Below, piece by piece: positions 1 through 5,902 of a stretch of DNA of 10,455 nt; positions within the stretch are counted from its first letter, which is position 1, and each line of letters opens with the position of its first letter. Both the position numbers and the translations under genes were made by a program. The notes beneath the pieces are model-generated. The model saw only the letters and a list, made by a program, of their open reading frames with translations, had not been told where the DNA came from and did not search any database. The stretch lies in the NCBI GenBank assembly GCA_041570235.1, contig JBFFWN010000113.1, positions 1-10,455 on the forward strand. The letters run 5' to 3'. Source of the DNA: SZUA-36 sp041570235. GTDB lineage: Bacteria > Pseudomonadota > Gammaproteobacteria > Xanthomonadales > SZUA-36.

Positions 1-1
1 C

Positions 2-598
2 GGTATTCCGCATGCCAATCCCAATCCTACCGGCGCTGTCTCAGTGAGAGATATTGTCAAAGACAAGCCCATCATAAATGTCCCGGGCTGCCCCCCCATA
101 CCCGTGGTAATCACCGGTGTACTGGCGCACTTCCTGACATTCGGATCGATTCCCGAACTGGATCACATTGGCAGGCCGAAAGCGTTCTATGGTCAAAGCA
201 TCCATGACCGCTGCTACCGGCGGCCATTCTACGACAAGGGACAATTTGCAGAGACCTTTGATGATGAAGGTGCGAGAAAGGGCTGGTGCCTTTTCAAGCT
301 CGGTTGCAAAGGGCCGACAAGCTACAACGCCTGTGCCACCATCAAGTGGAACAATGGAACCAGCTTCCCGATCGAGGCCGGGCACCCGTGTCTCGGCTGT
401 TCCGAGCCGGATTTCTGGGATGGCGGCGGTTTTTACAAGGCCCTATCGATGCCGACGGAAAACATCGCGAAGACGGCCATATACAGTATCGCCGGCGCAG
501 CAGCGGCCGGAGCCGTTATCGGGGCAATGAACCGTGGCAAGAAAAATGCCAGTAACAAAATTCATATCAAGACAACCGTTGAAGACCTGACCAAATAA
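2..598 (+). CDS. hynS: [NiFe] hydrogenase small subunit, Isp-type (5'-truncated)
   Basis: This is the C-terminal 198 residues of the electron-transferring small subunit, which carries a chain of Fe-S clusters from the NiFe site to the membrane partners. The start lies outside the window. The first visible residues read GIPHANPNPTGA, a hallmark of the family. Cluster ligands, numbered from the first visible residue, are Cys30 in PGCPP (proximal); His68, Cys71, Cys96 and Cys102 (distal [4Fe-4S]); and Cys111, Cys130 and Cys133 in HPCLGC (medial [3Fe-4S]). A hydrophobic Ala/Gly-rich helix at about 157-176, followed by Arg-Gly-Lys-Lys, is the expected C-terminal membrane anchor. Isp1 starts 45 bases after the stop codon. 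The N-terminal Tat signal and the residues that decide oxygen tolerance are off-window, so the oxygen class cannot be judged. The family call is very secure. The symbol follows the hynS-isp1-isp2-hynL gene order (hydS in some species). Confidence 0.95.
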   Translation, partial: GIPHANPNPTGAVSVRDIVKDKPIINVPGCPPIPVVITGVLAHFLTFGSIPELDHIGRPKAFYGQSIHDRCYRRPFYDKGQFAETFDDEGARKGWCLFKLGCKGPTSYNACATIKWNNGTSFPIEAGHPCLGCSEPDFWDGGGFYKALSMPTENIAKTAIYSIAGAAAAGAVIGAMNRGKKNASNKIHIKTTVEDLTK

Positions 599-643
599 TA
601 TTTCAACGGTTTCATATGAATAGGTAAGAACGAGGAAGAGACA

Positions 644-1303
644 ATGACCGAAATCGAGCTTTTGAGTTGGGCGCGCGGTCCGGGCCTGCAGATTGCCACG
701 ATCATTTTTGTTGCCGGTGTGGTGATACGTTTTTTCGAAATTCTGATGCTGGGCAGAAAGCCAAATCTTGCAGAACCCAAGGGTGCGGAAATGTCCAGCG
801 GATTAAGAACCGTGGTTTCCAGGACATTTCCCGATCGCGAAACATTCAGGCGCGCCAGTGTCACCATTGTCTCGGGTTATATTTTTCATATTGGCCTTTT
901 CATCGTCTGCTTTTTCTCAGCGCCACACATTTTGTTTCTCAAGGATATTTTCGGCGTTAGCTGGCCGGCATTGCCGACCCCTGTGATCGATGCGTTCGCC
1001 GTGGTTACCATCATTGCATTGGTTGCAACACTGGTTAACCGCCTGAACAACAAGGTCATGCGATACCTGACAAACTTTGGCGACTTGCTCACCTGGCTGG
1101 TGACTTTCCTTCCCATGGTCACGGGCTACCTGGCGTTTCACCGGGTCGGCTTTACTGCGCCAACGCTGCTGGTTATCCACATTCTCAGCGTTGAATTGCT
1201 GCTGATTGTGTTTCCGTTCACAAAGCTGATGCATGCATTCACCTTGTTCATCGCGCGCTGGTATAACGGCGCGACTTCAGGTTTCAGGGGGGTTGCATCA
1301 TGA
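644..1303 (+). CDS. isp1: Isp1, b-type cytochrome membrane subunit of the hydrogenase
   Basis: This 219-residue integral membrane protein is related to NarI/DsrM-type diheme cytochromes b and is expected to pass electrons between the hydrogenase and the quinone pool, together with Isp2. About five hydrophobic segments are visible, near residues 15-36, 75-97, 115-133, 148-168 and 174-203. Histidines placed in or next to them (His82, His95, His166, His179, His197) are candidate heme ligands. I could not assign the exact pairs. The ATG is preceded by GAGGA at 632-636 with 7-base spacing, which supports this start. Its stop overlaps the isp2 start in an ATGA arrangement (1300-1303), implying translational coupling. 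The name rests on topology plus its position between a hydrogenase small subunit and an HdrD-like gene, which is diagnostic of Isp operons. Confidence 0.9.
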   Translation: MTEIELLSWARGPGLQIATIIFVAGVVIRFFEILMLGRKPNLAEPKGAEMSSGLRTVVSRTFPDRETFRRASVTIVSGYIFHIGLFIVCFFSAPHILFLKDIFGVSWPALPTPVIDAFAVVTIIALVATLVNRLNNKVMRYLTNFGDLLTWLVTFLPMVTGYLAFHRVGFTAPTLLVIHILSVELLLIVFPFTKLMHAFTLFIARWYNGATSGFRGVAS

Positions 1304-2559
1304 GCGCATCCATTGAAAAGGGTATCAACGCACTGAAGCGGCAGGTGGATTCAAGTGTCGCCGCGTTTTTCAGCAGTTGTGTTCACTGTGGTATCTGTGC
1401 GGAGGCCTGCCTGTTCTATACCGAAACGGGTGATCCGGAACGCACACCAATTAATAAAACAGAACCATTGAGGCGTATCTGGAAGTCTGAATTCACGCTC
1501 ATCGGGCGTTTTGGCAAGATGCTTGGCCTGGCAAAGAAGGTGGATGACCAGTTACTGGAGAAGTGGCAGGAACTGGTTTACGACAGTTGCACCATGTGCG
1601 GACGCTGCTCGATGGTCTGCCCGGTGGGCAATGATATTGCACTGATGATCCGCAAGACACGCGAGGGTATGGCGGCCGCGGGCCAGGCGCCGGAAGGCCT
1701 GATTGGCGCCACCAGCAGGGCAGTGACGATAGGCAGTCCCATGGGTGTCAAGTGGCCGGCATTGCGTGCGCAGATCAAACACGTGGAAGAAGATACCGGT
1801 CTGAGCATTCCTGTTGACCAGGCAGATGCGGAATACATGGTGTTGCTTTCCTCGATGGAGATCATGAACTTTCCCGAGTTTATCGAGGCGATCGCCAGGA
1901 TTTTTGATAAGACGGATGTCAGCTGGACCATATCTTCCGAAGCCTTTGAGGCGACCAATAGCGGTATCCAGATAGGCGTCTCCGACATCGCCGCTGAACT
2001 GGTGCAGCGTATAGTCGATGTGGCTGAAAAACTTCGTGTCAAAACCGTCATCAGCCCGGAGTGCGGACATGCTTACACCGCGATCCGCTGGGATGGCCCC
2101 AACCTGGTTGGCAGGTCATTTGGTTTCAAGGTTCGCCACATACTTGAAGTCCTTGATGATCTTCGTCAGCAGGGCCGGCTGAAGACATCCAGCAAGGAAA
2201 CGCAAAAACTGACCTACCACGATCCTTGCCAGATAGCCCGCCGGGGCGGGGTTATCGATGAACCACGCAGGCTGATCAACATGATTTCAGACAATTTTGT
2301 CGAAATGCCCGATGCCGGCAAGATGAACTGGTGTTGTGGAGCGGGTGGTGGCGTCAGTGCGAATGAACGTGCCGACGAAATTCGCTTAAAGGTGTTTGAG
2401 CGCAAAAAAGCCCAGTTGGATGCGGTCAAGCCGGACGCCATCGTGAGTGCCTGTTCCAATTGCCGTATACACCTCGAGGATGGCCTCGAAGAGTACAACA
2501 TGGATATTCCACTACTCAGTCTTACCGAGACCATTGCAGAGCATCTGGCGGAAAACTGA
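1300..2559 (+). CDS. isp2: Isp2, HdrD/DsrK-like iron-sulfur subunit
   Basis: This 419-residue cytoplasmic-side protein resembles the heterodisulfide reductase catalytic subunit HdrD and DsrK. Two ferredoxin-type [4Fe-4S] motifs are visible: Cys27-x2-Cys30-x2-Cys33-x3-Cys37 and Cys97-x2-Cys100-x2-Cys103-x3-Cys107. The C-terminal half has a complete CCG domain: Cys310, the pair Cys345-Cys346 followed by Gly-Ala-Gly-Gly-Gly, then Cys385-x2-Cys388. In HdrD this motif holds the noncubane active-site cluster. The preceding CCG repeat is degenerate, with only Cys255 in PECGHA, as in DsrK-type relatives. By family knowledge it forms a module with Isp1 linking hydrogenase to quinone or thiol/disulfide redox chemistry. 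The natural partner is not established. Start overlaps the Isp1 stop by 4 bases, with a G-rich ribosome binding site around 1286-1292 inside isp1. Confidence 0.93.
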   Translation: MSASIEKGINALKRQVDSSVAAFFSSCVHCGICAEACLFYTETGDPERTPINKTEPLRRIWKSEFTLIGRFGKMLGLAKKVDDQLLEKWQELVYDSCTMCGRCSMVCPVGNDIALMIRKTREGMAAAGQAPEGLIGATSRAVTIGSPMGVKWPALRAQIKHVEEDTGLSIPVDQADAEYMVLLSSMEIMNFPEFIEAIARIFDKTDVSWTISSEAFEATNSGIQIGVSDIAAELVQRIVDVAEKLRVKTVISPECGHAYTAIRWDGPNLVGRSFGFKVRHILEVLDDLRQQGRLKTSSKETQKLTYHDPCQIARRGGVIDEPRRLINMISDNFVEMPDAGKMNWCCGAGGGVSANERADEIRLKVFERKKAQLDAVKPDAIVSACSNCRIHLEDGLEEYNMDIPLLSLTETIAEHLAEN

Positions 2560-2579
2560 CAGCGCAGGAGTGACAGCAA

Positions 2580-2726
2580 ATGCATGAAATTAAGGACGAT
2601 GCAGGCTTCAAAGAGGCAATCGCAGGGCTGCCGTTGCAACGTGTACGGGTGTTGAGCATTCCAGGGCGGGTGGTCCGGCATGGCAGGCGGCAATACCAGG
2701 CATTGACTGAGTATCTCAACACATAA
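2580..2726 (+). CDS. Small hypothetical protein within the hydrogenase operon (48 aa)
   Basis: I do not recognise this protein. The frame opens at ATG 2580, ends in TAA, and has a strong Shine-Dalgarno AGGAG at 2566-2570 with 9-base spacing. It begins 20 bases after isp2 stops and ends 15 bases before hynL starts, so it fills the gap between two co-transcribed genes. The product starts MHEIKDD, has a basic middle (RVRVLSIPGRVVRHGRRQY) and ends ALTEYLNT. There are no cysteines, no transmembrane segment and no signal peptide. Good initiation signals and exact placement favour a translated gene. The short length and absence of a known family keep the call tentative. It could be a small accessory or assembly protein, or a translational relay that feeds ribosomes into hynL. 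No function is assigned. Confidence 0.6.
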   Translation: MHEIKDDAGFKEAIAGLPLQRVRVLSIPGRVVRHGRRQYQALTEYLNT

Positions 2727-2741
2727 TCAGAGAGAAAAAAC

Positions 2742-4463
2742 ATGAGTGAGCGCATCGTAGTTGACCCGATTACACGTATCGAAGGCCATTTGCGTATCGA
2801 GGCGCAGATGAATGGTGACAGAATTGAGAGCGCCTTCTCTTCAGGCACCATGGTGCGTGGTATCGAAGTTATCCTGCAGGGCAGGGATCCACGCGACGCA
2901 TGGGCGTTTACACAGCGAATCTGTGGCGTCTGCACACTGGTCCACGGGCTTGCATCGATCCGCTCAGTCGAAAATGCGCTGAATTACCGTGTGCCCAAAA
3001 ACGCAGACCTGATACGCAACCTGATGTCGGGCGCCCAGTACATACACGATCATGTGATGCATTTTTATCACTTGCATGCCCTGGACTGGGTGGACGTTGT
3101 CTCTGCGCTGGGTGCCGATCCCAAGGCGACGTCGGAGCTTGCCCAATCGCTCAGTAGTTACCCGAAATCATCTCCGGGCTACTTCTCGGACATGCAAAAA
3201 AAACTGAAAGGATTTGTGGAGGCCGGTCAGCTGGGTATTTTTGCCAAGGCGTATTGGGGGCACCCGGCCTATAAGCTGCCTGCTGAAGCAAACCTGATGG
3301 CGGTTTCGCACTACCTGGAGGCGTTAAGCTGGCAGCGTGATGTCGCCCGCTTGCAAACCATTTTTGGCGGTAAGAATCCGCACCCCAATTTTGTCGTCGG
3401 CGGCGTACCATGCGCCATTGACCTGAATTCGGATTCGGCCATCAATGCCAAGAAACTGTCCCAGGTGCAGGACATCATCAACCAGATGAGAACCTTCGTT
3501 GAGCAGGTTTATGTTCCCGATACACTGGCGATTGCCAGTTTCTACAAGGATTGGGGCAGTCGTGGGGAAGGTCTCGGCAATTTCATGACCTATGGGGATT
3601 TCCCGTCCAATGGAATGGAAGACCCGAGTGGCTTCATGATACCTGCAGGTGTCATCCTGGGCCGTGATCTGAGCACCATTCATGATGTGGATATGCATGC
3701 TGCAGATGAAATACAGGAATATGTTTCGCACTCATGGTATGACTACCAGGGTGGTAAAGACCAGGGCCTGCACCCCTACCAGGGTGAGACCAGTTTGAAC
3801 TACACCGGCCCCAAACCACCGTATCAACACCTGGATGTTGAAGAGTCGTACTCATGGCTTAAATCACCACGCTGGAAGGGGCACGCGATGGAAGTGGGTC
3901 CCCTGGCCCGTGTATTGATGCTATACGCCAGCGGCCACGATCAAACACGGGAGCTGGTGGATATGACGCTCAATACCCTCGATATTCCTGTTGAGGCGCT
4001 TTTTTCGACGCTCGGCCGTACCGCAGCCCGAACACTTGAGACAAAGGTATTTGCAGATGCCATGCAAGGCTGGCTGGATGAACTGGTGGTCAATATCAGG
4101 GCAGGGGATACCCGGACCTTCAATGAGGTCCTGTGGGAGCCCTCATCCTGGCCGAAGCGGGCTCAGGGTGTAGGTTACATGGAGGCGCCAAGGGGCGGCC
4201 TGGCTCACTGGATCATCATTGAAAATGGCATCATCGAGAATTACCAGGCCGTTGTACCCAGTACATGGAACGCCGGTCCGAGGGATGCAAATGGCCAACC
4301 GGGAGCCTATGAAGCAGCTCTTGAGGACAATCATCAGCTGTATGACGCTTCGCAGCCCATCGAAATTTTGCGGACCATCCACAGCTTCGACCCGTGCATT
4401 GCCTGTGCCGTGCATTTGAGCGATGAGGATGGAGAGGAAGTCATCAAGGTCAAAGTGAGGTAG
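2742..4463 (+). CDS. hynL: [NiFe] hydrogenase large (catalytic) subunit
   Basis: This 573-residue subunit holds the Ni-Fe(CN)2CO active site that splits or forms H2. The N-terminal nickel motif is Arg59-Ile-Cys61-Gly-Val-Cys64-x3-His68. The C-terminal motif is Asp550-Pro-Cys552-x2-Cys555-x2-His558. The four cysteines are the expected metal ligands. A 15-residue tail follows His558 and is expected to be removed by a maturation endopeptidase after nickel insertion. No such protease is encoded in this window. The N-terminus (DPITRIEGH) and overall length are normal for group 1 enzymes, and all active-site residues I checked are intact. A purine-rich AGAGAG precedes the ATG. The large subunit is separated from the small subunit by Isp1, Isp2 and a small ORF, as in Isp-type operons. 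It is the last gene of the operon seen here: yidD faces it 10 bases downstream. Confidence 0.97.
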   Translation: MSERIVVDPITRIEGHLRIEAQMNGDRIESAFSSGTMVRGIEVILQGRDPRDAWAFTQRICGVCTLVHGLASIRSVENALNYRVPKNADLIRNLMSGAQYIHDHVMHFYHLHALDWVDVVSALGADPKATSELAQSLSSYPKSSPGYFSDMQKKLKGFVEAGQLGIFAKAYWGHPAYKLPAEANLMAVSHYLEALSWQRDVARLQTIFGGKNPHPNFVVGGVPCAIDLNSDSAINAKKLSQVQDIINQMRTFVEQVYVPDTLAIASFYKDWGSRGEGLGNFMTYGDFPSNGMEDPSGFMIPAGVILGRDLSTIHDVDMHAADEIQEYVSHSWYDYQGGKDQGLHPYQGETSLNYTGPKPPYQHLDVEESYSWLKSPRWKGHAMEVGPLARVLMLYASGHDQTRELVDMTLNTLDIPVEALFSTLGRTAARTLETKVFADAMQGWLDELVVNIRAGDTRTFNEVLWEPSSWPKRAQGVGYMEAPRGGLAHWIIIENGIIENYQAVVPSTWNAGPRDANGQPGAYEAALEDNHQLYDASQPIEILRTIHSFDPCIACAVHLSDEDGEEVIKVKVR

Positions 4464-4473
4464 AAATTACCGG

Positions 4474-4683
4474 CTATGGAACCGGGTCATGGCCGCCTTT
4501 ACACAGGGGGTGGCAGCGCAGAATTCTTTTCAGGCCCATCCAGCAGCCACGTGCAGCCCCGTATTTGCTGATTGCCTCGGACGTGTACTGTGAACAGCTC
4601 GGTGTGAAGCGGCAATGCTGGCCGAGGAGCGGGCTTAAAAACAGTTGATAGGCCCTGATAATGCTCTGAAGTATCTTTTTCAT
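4474..4683 (-). CDS. yidD: YidD, membrane protein insertion efficiency factor
   Basis: This 69-residue basic protein matches the YidD family, which assists YidC/Sec insertion of inner-membrane proteins. An amphipathic N-terminus (MKKILQSIIRAYQLFLSPLLG) leads into the conserved block HCRFTPSCSQYTSEAI, then a Gly-Arg-rich helix, the RCHP motif and the C-terminal GGHDPVP. The size is typical of compact YidD proteins, and the start fits the family N-terminus, although no strong Shine-Dalgarno is visible. In many bacteria yidD sits between rnpA and yidC near oriC. Here it is alone, convergent with hynL and divergent from dksA. The identity is secure. The location is simply unusual. Confidence 0.93.
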   Translation of the reverse strand: MKKILQSIIRAYQLFLSPLLGQHCRFTPSCSQYTSEAISKYGAARGCWMGLKRILRCHPLCKGGHDPVP

Positions 4684-4715
4684 GGCTGAGAAATGCCCGG
4701 CTACGTTGGTCAGCG

Positions 4716-4760
4716 AAAAAAAAACTTGCTGTCGACACCCAGTTAGGCTATAACACTCCC
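4716..4760 (+). promoter_or_regulatory. Sigma70-type promoter of dksA with C-rich discriminator
   Basis: Reading toward dksA there is a nine-A tract (4716-4724), a -35-like TTGCTG (4726-4731), a 17-base spacer, and TATAAC (4749-4754, five of six matches to the -10 consensus). The following bases, ACTCCC, form a C-rich discriminator before the expected start near 4761. The A tract lies where an UP element would bind the RNA polymerase alpha subunit. This predicts a leader of about 100 bases, most of it AT-rich. Further TATA-like boxes at 4817-4830 could be secondary -10 elements. It is a motif reading only. Confidence 0.5.
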
Positions 4761-4860
4761 CCTTATTCAGTCTACAAATTACTCTAAAATCATAGAAGTA
4801 TATAGTAATCAGCTATTTATGCTATATATGCTTAGATTTCAAAGGAGCTTTTGACATCAG

Positions 4861-5289
4861 ATGACAGCAACCACAGTTAAGTTACCGGAAGGTTACAAGC
4901 CTTCACCAGACGAAGAATACATGAATCCCATGCAACTTGAATACTTCAGGCAGAAATTAACTAACTGGAGAGACGAGTTAATCAATGAGTCAAGGGAAAC
5001 AATCAACAACCTGCAAGCAGAGGTCCGGGACGTCGGTGACGAAGCTGAACGCGCTACCCGTGAAACCGAGAACAGTCTTGAGTTGCGCACACGTGACCGT
5101 TACCGCAAGTTGATCAACAAAATCAACAAAACCCTGGTGCGCCTTGATGATGGTGACTATGGTTATTGTGAAGAGACCGGCGAAGAAATCGGTATTGCCC
5201 GTCTTGAAGCCCGTCCCATCGCAACGCTTTGCCTCGATGCACAGGAACGTTGGGAGATCCGTCAAAAACAGATGGGCGACTCACGTTAG
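4861..5289 (+). CDS. dksA: DksA-type RNA polymerase-binding transcription factor
   Basis: This 142-residue DksA homologue acts with ppGpp at the RNA polymerase secondary channel to adjust rRNA, ribosomal and biosynthetic promoters. The central coiled coil spans about residues 25-95. Its tip reads DEAERA (Asp60, Glu63, Ala65), where E. coli has Asp71, Asp74 and Ala76. The conserved ELRTRDRYRKLI follows. The zinc-finger region near residue 103 has only two of the four canonical cysteines: Cys103 and Cys124, with Thr106 and Ala127 replacing the others. This C-T-C-A pattern resembles reduced-cysteine, possibly zinc-independent DksA variants. An AAAGGAG element at 4841-4847 precedes the ATG with a rather long 13-base spacing. 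An in-frame TGA at 4852 excludes an earlier start. Length is close to the 151 residues of E. coli DksA. The family assignment is firm; regulation is suggested by the upstream promoter. Confidence 0.94.
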   Translation: MTATTVKLPEGYKPSPDEEYMNPMQLEYFRQKLTNWRDELINESRETINNLQAEVRDVGDEAERATRETENSLELRTRDRYRKLINKINKTLVRLDDGDYGYCEETGEEIGIARLEARPIATLCLDAQERWEIRQKQMGDSR

Positions 5290-5320
5290 GTAAGAATCCG
5301 CATATCACACCAGTATTCCG

Positions 5321-5348
5321 GCCCTGGCTTGTTCATATACGCCAGGGC
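5321..5348 (+). terminator. Candidate dksA terminator hairpin
   Basis: A perfect 8-base inverted repeat, GCCCTGGC (5321-5328) and GCCAGGGC (5341-5348), encloses a 12-base loop 32 bases after the dksA stop. The downstream bases TTGGGTTTCCTT are T-rich but not a true U tract, so this is a plausible rather than a canonical intrinsic terminator. Confidence 0.5.
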
Positions 5349-5362
5349 TTGGGTTTCCTTCA

Positions 5363-5383
5363 ACCCATAGCGTTGCTATGGGT
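5363..5383. repeat. Perfect 9-bp inverted repeat with 3-nt loop in the dksA-sufE gap
   Basis: ACCCATAGC (5363-5371) and GCTATGGGT (5375-5383) form a compact hairpin with loop GTT. Its left arm also overlaps AACCCA (5362-5367), which can pair with TGGGTT at 5350-5355. A further AACCC at 5392-5396 can compete for GGGT at 5380-5383. The rest of the convergent gap holds a weaker GCATCC/GGATGC pair (5425-5430 and 5443-5448) followed by AATTAAGTTTT on the plus strand. The elements could be termination structures or a dispersed intergenic repeat. Confidence 0.5.
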
Positions 5384-5458
5384 CTCAGTCCAACCCTGCG
5401 CCCTGCCGCATCTGCCCTTCGCCAGCATCCGGAAGACTGATGGGATGCGAATTAAGTT

Positions 5459-5893
5459 TTATCTAACTTGGTGCGATTGATCTTGATAATGCCTGGCGGC
5501 GGTGAAGATGGCTTCCAGCATGGCGTGCAGGCCGTTTGCCCGGGTGGCTGACAAATGTTGCTGCAGACCGATGGCTGCAATGAACTCGGGTTCAGTTTTT
5601 AATACCTGGGCCGCCGAGGCTCCCGAGTACAGGCGTATCAACAGGGCGATAAGACCGGATACGATCGCTGCGTCGCTATTGGCCCGGATGATCATCTCAT
5701 CGGCGTCGCCCTCTATGATCAGCCAAACCCTGGATTGACAGCCGTGTAGCAGGATGTCGTCGGTTTTTTCGGCTTCATCGAGCGGTTCCAGTGCTTTACC
5801 GAGGTCGATCAGGTACTGATATCGATCCAGCCAGTTATCAAACAGGCTGAAGTCAGCGATGATTTCCTGTTGTGCTTTCTGCGGGTCGCGCAT
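5459..5893 (-). CDS. sufE: SufE-family cysteine desulfuration protein
   Basis: This 144-residue protein matches SufE/CsdE, which accepts persulfide sulfur from a cysteine desulfurase (SufS or CsdA) for Fe-S cluster assembly. The acceptor cysteine is Cys52 in LLHGCQSRVWL, matching Cys51 of E. coli SufE. The N-terminal DRYQYLIDLG and the C-terminal ATRANGLHAML segments also fit the family, and the length is normal. The start is nine bases after the cysS stop. Its Shine-Dalgarno AGGGAG (minus strand, 5904-5899) overlaps the cysS TAG and lies 5 bases from the ATG, so the two genes are almost certainly one operon. No desulfurase or other suf gene is present nearby, so it could serve either a Suf or a Csd pathway. 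Confidence 0.92.
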   Translation of the reverse strand: MRDPQKAQQEIIADFSLFDNWLDRYQYLIDLGKALEPLDEAEKTDDILLHGCQSRVWLIIEGDADEMIIRANSDAAIVSGLIALLIRLYSGASAAQVLKTEPEFIAAIGLQQHLSATRANGLHAMLEAIFTAARHYQDQSHQVR

Positions 5894-5902
5894 ACAAACT
5901 CC

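Noticed and set aside
1552..2070. Long minus-strand open frames opposite isp2
   Set aside because: They lie wholly antisense to a well-supported gene, have no recognisable motif or ribosome binding site, and show His/Arg-rich composition typical of shadow frames.
2580..2726. The small ORF as a transposase remnant, because RVVRHGRR resembles a stretch in some transposase C-termini
   Set aside because: The similarity is short and basic, there are no inverted repeats or other element pieces, and the ORF has its own start, stop and ribosome binding site fitted to the operon.
4464..4486. CCGG-containing inverted repeat between hynL and yidD as a terminator
   Set aside because: CCGG is self-palindromic. 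The flanks do not extend the pairing, and there is no U tract.
5501..5738. Plus-strand open frame opposite sufE
   Set aside because: It is antisense to a clear SufE protein with the active-site cysteine and lacks independent coding signals.
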